Source: Mycolicibacterium elephantis DSM 44368
Lineage (GTDB): Bacteria > Actinomycetota > Actinomycetes > Mycobacteriales > Mycobacteriaceae
NCBI RefSeq assembly: GCF_004014805.1
Contig: NZ_ATDN01000023.1
Location: forward strand, 1-64,000
Length of the DNA stretch: 64,000 nt
Direction: 5' to 3'
The notes under the pieces are model-generated. The model was not told where the DNA came from. It saw nothing but the letters and a program-made list of their open reading frames with translations, and searched no databases. The translations under genes and the position numbers were made by a program. Shown in pieces: positions 51,171 to 59,342 of the stretch (within the stretch, counting starts at the first letter, position 1; the number at the start of each line of letters is the position of its first letter).

Positions 51171-52190
51171 TCACCCCCAAAACCCAAGGTGGAAAATGGG
51201 CAATTTTGCGTCTGCTCGCCCGGAAATGGGGGGTTGGTGACTCAGCCCGTCGGTGGTGACGGCGCGCACCGCGGCGGTGATGGGTCCGCTGCCCAGCCGC
51301 GGATTGGTCGACACCGCCAGATCACAGAACCCGGGTTTGCCATCGACCTCGATCTCGCAGATGGCATCGACGTCGCCGACGTTATGGTGCTCGAACACCA
51401 TCGCATCGTATGGCACACAGTGCAGCACAAAGGGTTCCGCGTCGGGGAACGTCCACGTCGCGACCGCACCGCGATAGCTGGTGCCGTCCACCTCCATATG
51501 CACCACGATGTCGACATCGTCGGCATAGGTGATCTCGCCGTCGCGGACCAGGTAGCCCAACTGCCGGATGCTGCCATCGACGGCGTGCCATGCGATGGAG
51601 CCGAAGGACAGCTCGGGCCCGATGGTGCCGGGGATCCAGCGGTGGTTGAGCAGCGTGTCCCAGCGCCGCAGCCCCCAGGAGCGATCCCGATGGCACAGGC
51701 CGTTGACCTGATACGTGCGATCGTCGAGCTCGATCGTGCCGGTGATCGCGCCCGAGCATTCGAAATGCGAGCTGGCGAACTCGTCGACCAGTGATCCCGA
51801 ACTCTTGGGAAAGAAGTCGGTGCGCGGATAGAAATCCTCGACCGTCAGATCGGCGCGGCAGTGCTCATCGTCGACCCGGTAGCGCAGGCGCTGCCCGTCG
51901 TGGGTGATGCGGTACCGGCCACCGAGAGCGCCGAACCCGTCGGGTAGCCGGTCGCCCTTCCCGAGGGCATTGGTGGTGTTGCGGCGGAGCCGGATTCCGT
52001 CGTGAGTGACCAGACCGAACCAGAGTGCGGCGATGCCGCCGGCGTGGTTCGGTTCATGGCCGATGCGGAAGACACCACCAATGCCCGCGTCGCGGTCGTT
52101 GAAGACCAGGAACGCGCTGTCCTGCCACCATTCGTCGGCGTCCGGAGTCTGGGGCAGTTCAGACTCCGGACCGTGCGCAACGACGTCCAT
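51171..52190 (-). CDS. RDRSWG-motif (DUF7064/7065- or AttH-like) protein, altered 3' end
   Basis: 339 residues, beta-rich, with GLCHRDRSWGLRRWDTLLNHRW in the middle. Same family as 25320, 32939 and 58179. The final ~20 residues are encoded by the split terminator half and by the IS-block repeat, and the stop lies inside the 14-bp repeat. The native C-terminus was therefore probably lost when the IS block inserted. It starts immediately after the stop of the phosphotransferase gene, as part of the minus-strand module 51171-55488. Confidence 0.65.
   Translation of the reverse strand: MDVVAHGPESELPQTPDADEWWQDSAFLVFNDRDAGIGGVFRIGHEPNHAGGIAALWFGLVTHDGIRLRRNTTNALGKGDRLPDGFGALGGRYRITHDGQRLRYRVDDEHCRADLTVEDFYPRTDFFPKSSGSLVDEFASSHFECSGAITGTIELDDRTYQVNGLCHRDRSWGLRRWDTLLNHRWIPGTIGPELSFGSIAWHAVDGSIRQLGYLVRDGEITYADDVDIVVHMEVDGTSYRGAVATWTFPDAEPFVLHCVPYDAMVFEHHNVGDVDAICEIEVDGKPGFCDLAVSTNPRLGSGPITAAVRAVTTDGLSHQPPISGRADAKLPIFHLGFWG
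51197..51219. terminator. Right half of a split bidirectional terminator
   Basis: These 23 nt are the pairing partner of 47590-47612. They now lie inside the extended 3' end of the RDRSWG-motif gene. Confidence 0.45.
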
Positions 52191-53294
52191 TCAGCGGTTT
52201 CCGACGAAGCTCTGCGTTTCCCCTTCGGGCGCAGGCAGATCGAGCAGTCGCGCCAGTGTCTGGCTCGCGGGGTTGGACAACCGCATCGGTGCTCCTGGCG
52301 GAAGAAGCCCCGCCTCCACCATCATGTTGCCGGCCCTGTGCATCAGAATGGACAACCGGGTTGCGGCGAACACCTCGTAGAACGCGACCAGTTCCGGGTC
52401 GACCGCAACCCCGGCCAACTCGCTGTAGCGGGCGAGAGTCTGTTCGGGCGTCGAGAATCCCGGCAGCGGCGGCGCGCCGATACCCTCCGTGTAGTACCGC
52501 TGCAGAAACTGCCACCAGCCCAGGTCGAGTTCACGCGGGCTCACCGAGAGCATCTCCCAGTCCAGCACCGCGGCCGCCCGAAGCTGGTCGTCGAAAATGA
52601 TGTTGCCGATCCGCGCGTCGCCCCAGTTGAGCACTTCGGACCCGGAACTCGTGGGCCGATGTTCGCGGATCCAGGCCAGCGCCTGCTCGACAGTCGGATT
52701 GGCCTCGCCGTTGGCCGCCCATGCAAAGGTGTTCTCCCAGAACCGAAGCTGTCCGTCGAAGCCAGCCTCGGGGTGGTCGCGCAGCTTGCCCAGTCCCGCT
52801 GCGTCGATGTGGACGGCGTGGATGGCCGCGACCTGCGACAGCGCGTTGTCGTACAGGGTCGCCTGCTGTTCGGGCGTCAGCTCGAGGACCCAGCCTTCGA
52901 TGGTGTACGGCGGATCGTCGGACGGTATCCGGCCGTCGACGCGTTCCATGACGATGAACGGCGCGCCGAGCAATGCCGAATCCGGTTCGCTGAACAGCAT
53001 CCGTGGCACCGGTACGGCGCTGTGCTCACCGACCGCCCGCATCACCTCGAACTCCAATTGCAGGTCGTAGCGTGGGAATACCGCCGGACCGGAGGGCTGC
53101 ACCCGCGCCACCAGGGCGTGCTTGATGCCGTCCCACGTCGCGTCGAAGAGCACGGTCTCCCCGGACATGCCGTTGGAATGGGGGATGGTCACGTCGGTGA
53201 CCTCCACCGGGGAGGTGGGGGCGACGTGCCGGGTGATGGCCTCGGTGAGTTGACCTGCCGCCCACTGCGGGTCGGTCTGATTCTTCAGTGCCAT
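52191..53294 (-). CDS. Aminoglycoside-phosphotransferase-fold small-molecule kinase
   Basis: 367 residues with the APH fold. The catalytic loop is LNWGDARIGNIIFDD (Brenner-type GDxxxxN) and the Mg-binding motif is AVLDWEMLSVSPRELDLGWW. Actinobacterial members of this WGDxRxGN type often lie near acyl-CoA dehydrogenases and may phosphorylate hydroxy-acyl substrates (inference). It is directly followed by the RDRSWG-motif gene and preceded by the AveC pseudogene. Confidence 0.85.
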   Translation of the reverse strand: MALKNQTDPQWAAGQLTEAITRHVAPTSPVEVTDVTIPHSNGMSGETVLFDATWDGIKHALVARVQPSGPAVFPRYDLQLEFEVMRAVGEHSAVPVPRMLFSEPDSALLGAPFIVMERVDGRIPSDDPPYTIEGWVLELTPEQQATLYDNALSQVAAIHAVHIDAAGLGKLRDHPEAGFDGQLRFWENTFAWAANGEANPTVEQALAWIREHRPTSSGSEVLNWGDARIGNIIFDDQLRAAAVLDWEMLSVSPRELDLGWWQFLQRYYTEGIGAPPLPGFSTPEQTLARYSELAGVAVDPELVAFYEVFAATRLSILMHRAGNMMVEAGLLPPGAPMRLSNPASQTLARLLDLPAPEGETQSFVGNR

Positions 53295-53339
53295 GGCTCT
53301 CCTCGGGTAGTTGGATTGGGTTGTTCGATTGCGAGGCCG

Positions 53340-53871
53340 CTACAACCGCGACGGCAGTATGTACGACGGAAGTAGGTGGGTGACATCGGAATCGACCTTC
53401 ACCGACAGCCAACTCCAGGGCAGGAAGTACGTGATCGCGGCCCAGAAGGCGAAGAACCCGATGAGCGCCAGCTGGCGGGTCAGGAACCGGGCCCGGGGCC
53501 GGACGCGGTGGATACCACGCCATCGAGACCATGATCACGACGCTGATGCCCTCGATCACCCGCATCGCGGCGAGCCGCCACGTTTCGTACTCGTTCGGCC
53601 CGAGAATCGTTGCAGGACTGAATGATCCGTCTGTACTGGTGACCCAGCGGAACATGACCTGTCCGATGAAGACCAGCCAGAGCGCGCCGAGGCAGGCCCA
53701 TACGGTGACCGCGCCGCCCCGCCTGGGATCAGCGGTCGCCGCACCAGCTCCGGGTAAGAACTGTGGACGCGACGCTCCGATGAAGGATTTCGCCACGGCC
53801 GACGCAATGCCGGGCTCACGATCGGTGGATTCCGCACCGATCGTGTCCGTCAGACCGGATGCCGGTCGCAT
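53340..53871 (-). pseudogene. AveC-family pseudogene with internal deletion
   Basis: The first part (from the ATG at 53871) reads VWACLGALWLVFIGQVMFRWVTSTDGSFSPATILGPNEYETWRLAAMRVIEGISVVIMVSMAWY, matching the N-terminus of the AveC protein at 24260. After the WY the frame breaks. In another frame (RARFLTRQLALIGFFAFWAAITYFLPWSWL, ending LLPSYILPSRL and TAG at 53340-53342) it matches the C-terminus. About 160 central codons are missing. Start and stop are fused by an out-of-frame deletion of roughly 480 bp. Confidence 0.85.
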
Positions 53872-53874
53872 GTC

Positions 53875-55488
53875 TTACTTCTCCGAATCCCGCAGGGCCG
53901 TCTGGGCGGCGAGCTTGCCGGGCAGCCCGCACACACCGCCGACGGGGTGGGTCCCGGCGCCGCTGAGGTAGAGACCGTCGATCGGCAGGCGGTAGGCGCC
54001 CAGCCCCGGCGCCGGTTTCATCGGGCCGAACCGGGTGATCAGCGGATCGACGTGGTAGACGTTGCCAGCGGGTGCGTTGAACCGCTCCTCGATGTCGGGC
54101 CCGCCGAGCACCGCGCGATCGATCTCCAGGCTGTCGAGGCCCTCGTAGTACTGGGCGCAGTCGCGCAGCACCGAGTCGCCGATCTTGTCGCGGACGTCCT
54201 CCCACGGTTCTCTGGGCGTCACGGGTATCACCCCGGACCACAGATAGAACGTGCTGCCTCCCTCGGGTGCCTGGGACGCGTCGACGGCGGAGGGAATCAT
54301 CGAGCAGCTCACCGGAACCGGGTCCGGCCACTCGCCGCGGACAACCGCGTTCCAGGCCGCGTCCTGCTCTTCGAGGGTGTGCCACGCGGCGAGGTGGCGG
54401 CGCAGATCGAGATCGTTGCCGCGCCACTTCTCATGCCGCTTCATGGAGACGTGGCCGTCGAGGGCGACGTTGATCTTCAACGACGTGGCGTGCGTCTTGC
54501 GAAGCGGAATGTCCTTGGCCCGCACTGCCAATTTGCGCTCAAGCGCACCCTCCGGCAAGAGCTCGTTGAGCGTGATCACCGGATTGCAGGTGCTCAGGAC
54601 CCCCTTGCGTGGACGGATGACCTGATCGTTGTCGAGGTGCACGCCGGTGACCCGATTACCGGAGATCACGAGCTCCTGCACCCGGCAATTGGTGTGCACA
54701 GTACCGCCGTGTGCGGTCAGGCAGCGATGCAAAGCTGCTGGGAGAGAACCGGTTCCGCCGATCGGCATCAGGTTGGGTACCTGCTGCACCACGCCCAGGT
54801 AGATCATCGCCCAGGCCGTCATGTCCAGCCGCATCTGCGAAAACGCCGCCATCGCCGCCAGCGCGCCCTTGGGCAGCTCCGACTCGAACGTCTCTTCCAG
54901 GAATTCGGTGTGCGACGCGGTGGCGAAGTTGCGCAGCGACCACAGCCGCTTGGGCTGACGTACGGCGTTGGCGAGCGCCGTGACCATCTCCTTGGTGAAC
55001 GGCCGCAGCGGGTGTGCCTTCATGTACGCCACCACGATTTTCATCGCGGGGGCCAGCGCGTTGGCCAGGTCGAGCCAGGCCCGGGCATCCGCCGGTGAGA
55101 AGCGCCGCAGTTCGTCGGCGGTCTTGCTGGCGTCGCGCCAGATCGCCAACGAACTGCCGTCGGGTGCGAGCTGGACGTGCGCCGGGTCGACCGGGATCAT
55201 CCGCAGGCCGTACCTGTGCAGCTGCAGTTCCTCGGAGATGCCGGACAGCCCGAAGATCCCCGTCGCCTGGATGGCGCCCTCGTTGAACAGGTGGTTCGGC
55301 GCTTTCTCGAGGATGGCGTTGGTGGTCGTCATGCCGCCGATCTGCGGGGAGGCTTCGATGACGGTCACTTGGTGACCGGCTCGCGCCAGATAGCAGCCGG
55401 CGGTCAAACCGTTGTGACCTGCGCCGATGATGACGTAGTCGGTCTCACGGGGCACTGCGGGCGCGGGCGGAGGTGTGGGGGAGGTCAT
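53875..55488 (-). CDS. CrtI-like FAD-dependent oxidoreductase, second paralogue
   Basis: 537 residues. N-terminal DYVIIGAGHNGLTAGCYLARAG with VIEASPQIGGMTTTNAI; C-terminal GLYLSGAGTHPVGGVCGLPGKLAAQTAL. Same layout and many shared segments as 21737-23479 (for example GTGSLPAAL, MKRHEKWRGNDLDLR). It ends 3 bp before the AveC pseudogene, and is in line with the APH-fold kinase and RDRSWG gene. Likely acts on a polyprenyl- or sterol-like lipid. Confidence 0.9.
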   Translation of the reverse strand: MTSPTPPPAPAVPRETDYVIIGAGHNGLTAGCYLARAGHQVTVIEASPQIGGMTTTNAILEKAPNHLFNEGAIQATGIFGLSGISEELQLHRYGLRMIPVDPAHVQLAPDGSSLAIWRDASKTADELRRFSPADARAWLDLANALAPAMKIVVAYMKAHPLRPFTKEMVTALANAVRQPKRLWSLRNFATASHTEFLEETFESELPKGALAAMAAFSQMRLDMTAWAMIYLGVVQQVPNLMPIGGTGSLPAALHRCLTAHGGTVHTNCRVQELVISGNRVTGVHLDNDQVIRPRKGVLSTCNPVITLNELLPEGALERKLAVRAKDIPLRKTHATSLKINVALDGHVSMKRHEKWRGNDLDLRRHLAAWHTLEEQDAAWNAVVRGEWPDPVPVSCSMIPSAVDASQAPEGGSTFYLWSGVIPVTPREPWEDVRDKIGDSVLRDCAQYYEGLDSLEIDRAVLGGPDIEERFNAPAGNVYHVDPLITRFGPMKPAPGLGAYRLPIDGLYLSGAGTHPVGGVCGLPGKLAAQTALRDSEK

Positions 55489-55645
55489 ACCGCCATCGTG
55501 GCATCAACACGATTTAAAAATCAATAACGATTCACAAATCGAGTTTGGACGTAGCGTCCAGCGCCTGTCGAACGCCAGGTGTGGTCCGGATGTGGGCTGC
55601 CCTCCACCACCGAATGACGGTGTGGAACCGCGGTTTCGAGTGGCG

Positions 55646-56290
55646 TTAAGAGGCGGTGTCGATGTCGGGCAGTCCCAGCCAGGCGATCTTGTGCGCGGTC
55701 TCGGGGTCGACTCCGAATCCGCGCAGCATCATCTCCGCACCCCGCGATTCGGTCTCGGGCCCCGGTTCGAGCAGGCCCGACAGGATGGCGCGGATGGCGG
55801 CCAGTGCGGCGGCACTGATCGACACCAGCGCCAACTCGATGTCCTCGATAGCGAATTGTCCACTGGCGCAACCGTGTTCCAGGGTCTCGCGAGCCCATGG
55901 CCGCACGGAGTCCTCGAACGCGGCGTCGGCTCGGTTGAGTTCGACTACCAGGCGGGCCAATTCGGGCTCCGACGTGGCGAAACGGAGGAACCGCCGGTAC
56001 GCGTCCGCAGCCGCCCGGGCGGCGTCGCTGGCCGCCACGGCGGTTGCGCCGATCGAGCTGGCGAGCCCGGTCAGCGTGTCCGCGACCACGGCCTCCACCA
56101 GTGCTTCTTTGGACTCGAAGTACGTGTAGAAGGTGCCGAATCCCAGATCGGCGCGGTCGGTGACATCGCCGATTCGCAACGCGCTGACCCCGTTTTCGGC
56201 GATCAACTGACGCGCGGCGGTGAGCAACTTCTCCCTGGCGCGCGCCTTACGCCTCTCGCGGCGGCCGACCCCGACCGGTTCTGCAGTCAC
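55646..56290 (-). CDS. TetR-family regulator
   Basis: 214 residues from the GTG at 56290. HTH: REKLLTAARQLIAENGVSALRIGDVTDRADLGFGTFYTYFESKEALVEAVVAD. Very similar in layout to the TetR at 57392-58054 (both have the GxFYxYFxSKE motif and a shared C-terminal domain). Divergent from the AveC-resembling gene at 56470 across a palindrome at 56346-56364. Confidence 0.87.
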   Translation of the reverse strand: MTAEPVGVGRRERRKARAREKLLTAARQLIAENGVSALRIGDVTDRADLGFGTFYTYFESKEALVEAVVADTLTGLASSIGATAVAASDAARAAADAYRRFLRFATSEPELARLVVELNRADAAFEDSVRPWARETLEHGCASGQFAIEDIELALVSISAAALAAIRAILSGLLEPGPETESRGAEMMLRGFGVDPETAHKIAWLGLPDIDTAS

Positions 56291-56345
56291 CCGACCATCG
56301 TTGCATGCACGGCACCGGGCGTGCGGGGAACGGCCTCGAAAATGA

Positions 56346-56364
56346 ATCAATTTTCATCATTGAT
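56346..56364. promoter_or_regulatory. Inverted-repeat operator between TetR and membrane genes
   Basis: ATCAAT (56346-56351) and ATTGAT (56359-56364) are a perfect inverted pair around 7 bp in an AT-rich patch between divergent genes. TGATAC and further TTGA-like sequence follow. A likely TetR site. Confidence 0.5.
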
Positions 56365-56469
56365 ACTTCAATCGATTGGCGTTAGTGTGTGCCGCGTCAC
56401 CTTCAGTCCGCGCGTCCGCTTCACACCCGATCGGGCAGCAGACGCCAGACCAGATTGAGGATCTCTTCG

Positions 56470-57402
56470 ATGACTTTGCAGACGACGATCGACAACCTGA
56501 TGGCCGCAACGCCGGTACCCGAGCACCCCACCACACCGGTGCCGTTCATGGCCGAGATCCTGTTCACGATCTTTCTGGGGATCCCGGTGGTGTTCGGTGT
56601 GTTCTTCGCGATCAAGCACCTGGTCACCGGGCGCGGTCCGCTGCTGGCCTTCTGTCTGATCGGCGGCGGGATCGCGTGTCTGTTCGAGCCGATCGTCGAC
56701 ACGCTCGGGCTGTGCTACATCCGCGAGGGCGCGACGCTCACCACGTTCTCCGCGATGGGCCGCGACTTCCCGCTGTACATCAACTTCGTCTACATCTGGT
56801 ATGTCGGTGGGCTCGCCTATCTGTCCTACCGGGTCTACAGCACCGGGGTGACCAGGAAGGGCCTGTTCCAGCTGTACCTGATCGACGTCTTCATCAACAT
56901 TTGGCTGGAGAGCCCGGGGGTGCTGATGGGGGCGTACGAGTACTACGGTCCGCAGCCGCTGAACTTCTGGGGTCTGCCGCTGTGGTGGGTGTGCGTGAAC
57001 CCGGTCATGCCGATGACCGCCGGCGCGTTGATCTACCGGTTGACGCCGTATCTGCCGGGTTGGCGAATGGCGCTGGTCATCGCGTTCATCCCGATGTCCG
57101 ACGGCATCGCCAACGGCGCCACCGCCTGGCCGATTTGGACCGCGCTCAACCTCAACGCGTCGCTGGTCGTGACCCATCTCGCGTGGCTTGTCACGGTGGG
57201 ACTGGCGCTGACCGCGGTGTGGATCTTGTCGTTCGCGGTCACCCGGCCCGAGGACGAGGTGTTCATCAAGTCCAAGACGCGTCTGCTCAAAGCCGCGATC
57301 TTCGGCGTCCCCGAAGACACCCTGGCGGCCAGGCAATCAGCCGGCACTGCAACTAATCGCGTTGCAGCACAAAGCGATACGGTAGCTCAGGTCAATCGTT
57401 GA
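56470..57402 (+). CDS. AveC-resembling membrane protein (EPxxD motif)
   Basis: 310 residues, about seven to eight helices. Landmarks: IACLFEPIVDTLGLCYI early, and ESPGVLMGAYEYYGPQPLNFWGLPLWWVCVNP in the middle, corresponding to the same features in 19137 and 59343 and roughly to the AveC protein at 24260. GAGGA lies about nine bases before the ATG at 56470. It overlaps the convergent TetR gene by 11 bp. Enzymatic role inferred only. Confidence 0.65.
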   Translation: MTLQTTIDNLMAATPVPEHPTTPVPFMAEILFTIFLGIPVVFGVFFAIKHLVTGRGPLLAFCLIGGGIACLFEPIVDTLGLCYIREGATLTTFSAMGRDFPLYINFVYIWYVGGLAYLSYRVYSTGVTRKGLFQLYLIDVFINIWLESPGVLMGAYEYYGPQPLNFWGLPLWWVCVNPVMPMTAGALIYRLTPYLPGWRMALVIAFIPMSDGIANGATAWPIWTALNLNASLVVTHLAWLVTVGLALTAVWILSFAVTRPEDEVFIKSKTRLLKAAIFGVPEDTLAARQSAGTATNRVAAQSDTVAQVNR

Positions 57403-58054
57403 GCGTTGTGGCGACGCGGGTGACGATCGTGAGCGCTTCGTCCGGTCGGATGCCGAGGGAGCTCAGCGCGTGGCGTGCGAACGCTTCCTCGGCATGCGGA
57501 CCGTGGCGTCCGTCGAGGATCTCGCGAATCAGCGCGAAGGCCCCGCCGATCACGGCCGTCAGCAGCACTTCAACGTTGGCCACTACGAACCGTCCGGACA
57601 CGATGCCGCGTTCCACGGCCAGGCGGGCCGGGGGTTGCAGCGCGTCACTGAACAGGGCTTCCGAATGCGCGATGTTGACGATCAAGCGGGCCAGGTCGGG
57701 CTCGCGACGAGCCATACCCACTACGCGCAGGATGGCGGTGGCGACCGTCTCCGCCGGGTCGGCGTCGTCGTCGAGACCGGTGACGGTCTCGGCGGCCAGA
57801 TCGGACAGTGTCTCGCTGATAACCGCTTCGACCAGAACATCTTTGGAGGCGAAATAGTTGTAGAAGGAGCCCAGGGCCACGTCGGCGCGTTCGGTGACGT
57901 CTTGCACCCGAAGGCCGACCACGCCGTTGGCGGCGATCAACTCCCGGCCGGCGTCGAGCAGACGCCGGCGGGTGCGCTGCTGCTGACGCTGGGTGCGGGT
58001 CAGACCACCGGTCTGGCCGGCAGCCAGGTCGGCAGACGACTTTTCGGCGGCCAT
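57392..58054 (-). CDS. TetR-family regulator
   Basis: 220 residues from the ATG at 58054 (GAGAG nine bases upstream); a GTG at 58078 is also in frame. HTH: RRRLLDAGRELIAANGVVGLRVQDVTERADVALGSFYNYFASKDVLVEAVISE. Divergent from the RDRSWG-motif gene at 58179. The intergenic AT-rich patch contains CAGTACTG and TTGATCAA palindromes. Confidence 0.87.
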   Translation of the reverse strand: MAAEKSSADLAAGQTGGLTRTQRQQQRTRRRLLDAGRELIAANGVVGLRVQDVTERADVALGSFYNYFASKDVLVEAVISETLSDLAAETVTGLDDDADPAETVATAILRVVGMARREPDLARLIVNIAHSEALFSDALQPPARLAVERGIVSGRFVVANVEVLLTAVIGGAFALIREILDGRHGPHAEEAFARHALSSLGIRPDEALTIVTRVATTLND

Positions 58055-58178
58055 GGCCCCATTCTCTCGGATGAACACCTATTCAGTACTGATAGTACGT
58101 TCGCGGGCGGCAGTGCCCGAGCCCCGTGCGCGACCGGCGGTCGCGATCTATTGATCAACTTGAAAGAGGCTGTGCGAC

Positions 58179-59225
58179 ATGACTGTTCATACTCATCCCG
58201 GTAGCACCGATCTGCTGCTTCCGCTGCCGGCGGAAGCCGAGAGCTGGGACCCGCACACGATCCACACCCACTACTTCGGCTTCTCCGTGCCCGAGGCTGC
58301 CATCGGCGCGTTCATCTACGTGCGCTACATGCCCGCCTTCCCGCTGACCCAGGGCGGCGTGTGTGTGTTCCAGGGCACCGACAACGTCGAGCACGCCGAT
58401 ATCGCCTTCCTCGACTACGAGATGACCATGCCGTGGCCAACGGTCGAGGGCAACAGCATCACCACCGACAACGGGCTGGCCATCGACTTCACCGCACCTG
58501 GCAAGACCGCGACCCTGCGCTATAGCGCCTGCGACGACCGGATGTCGTTCGATGTGGTAGCCGAGGCCGCGACGCCGCTTCTGGCCCGTGGGCACGTGAT
58601 GCCGGGGGAGGAGAAACACCACCACGATGGCACTCAACCCGGTGGCAGTGAACAGTTCATGCACATGACCGGGGAGTTGGTGCTCGACGGTACGACGTAC
58701 CCCATCGACTGCCATGCCCCGCGCGACCGGTCGTGGCGGCAGGTGCGGGTGGAAAAGCGGGGCGCCGTGCCGAGCCCGCCGGTGGGGTGGTCGCCGATGT
58801 ACTTCGGTCCCGACCTGATCTTCAACCAGATCAGCTTCGAGCCGTTGGACACCGACCCGGCCTGGCAGGGCCTGTACAACGTCGGCGACCGGCCCTCGCA
58901 TCACTTCGCCTGGGTTCAGCGCGGCGACGAAACCCGGGCCATTACCTCGGTCCGGCGTAACGTGCTCGAATACCATCCGCGGCTACACATGGCGGTGCGG
59001 CAGGAGATCAGCGCGGTGGACGACAAGGGTGAGGAGTACTTCTTCCGAGGGGAAGCCATTGCCGCGGCGTCGATTCCGGCGTGGCCGAACTGCTCGTTCC
59101 GCGACAGCGTGTTCCGGTGGGAGGACCCGCAGGGCCGGGTCACGCATTCGACCTATCAGGAGATCTGGTTCGACACCTACCATCACGCGATGATGCTTCG
59201 TGCTGCGCAACCCGCGCCCGCCTGA
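58179..59225 (+). CDS. RDRSWG-motif (DUF7064/7065- or AttH-like) protein
   Basis: 348 residues. HTHYFGFSVPEAAIGAFIYVRYMPAFP early, CHAPRDRSWRQVRVEKRG in the middle and WFDTYHHAMM at the end. The motif is RDRSWR, a variant of the family RDRSWG. The best start is the ATG at 58179, after a long AT-rich leader. In line with the AveC-resembling gene at 59343, with 118 bp between. Confidence 0.7.
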   Translation: MTVHTHPGSTDLLLPLPAEAESWDPHTIHTHYFGFSVPEAAIGAFIYVRYMPAFPLTQGGVCVFQGTDNVEHADIAFLDYEMTMPWPTVEGNSITTDNGLAIDFTAPGKTATLRYSACDDRMSFDVVAEAATPLLARGHVMPGEEKHHHDGTQPGGSEQFMHMTGELVLDGTTYPIDCHAPRDRSWRQVRVEKRGAVPSPPVGWSPMYFGPDLIFNQISFEPLDTDPAWQGLYNVGDRPSHHFAWVQRGDETRAITSVRRNVLEYHPRLHMAVRQEISAVDDKGEEYFFRGEAIAAASIPAWPNCSFRDSVFRWEDPQGRVTHSTYQEIWFDTYHHAMMLRAAQPAPA

Positions 59226-59342
59226 CCCCGGGTTGCCGCCTACTCGTTGGTCGTACCGTTCCCGCCGCGCGGGATATGGCGTATCTTTCGGGGTTGAGGA
59301 ATTTAACTCGGGATAGATTTCGAACGAGATGAAGGTGCGCTC

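Larger units (their letters stand above)
47613..51196. mobile_element. Composite of degenerate IS30, IS110 and IS3 elements
   Basis: About 3.6 kb containing only transposase remnants: IS30 (minus), IS110 5' part (plus) and IS3 orfAB (minus). A 14-bp inverted repeat GGTGATTGCAGCAG/CTGCTGCAATCACC (47635-47648, 51162-51175) lies near the two ends. Every transposase except IS3 orfA shows truncation, frameshift or loss of a catalytic residue, so the block looks immobile. Confidence 0.75.

Noticed and set aside
47590..51219. The 23-nt arms as terminal repeats of one large transposon
   Set aside because: The block inside is a patchwork of three unrelated, degenerate IS families, and the arms lie immediately after convergent genes, which fits a split terminator better. 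Not excluded.
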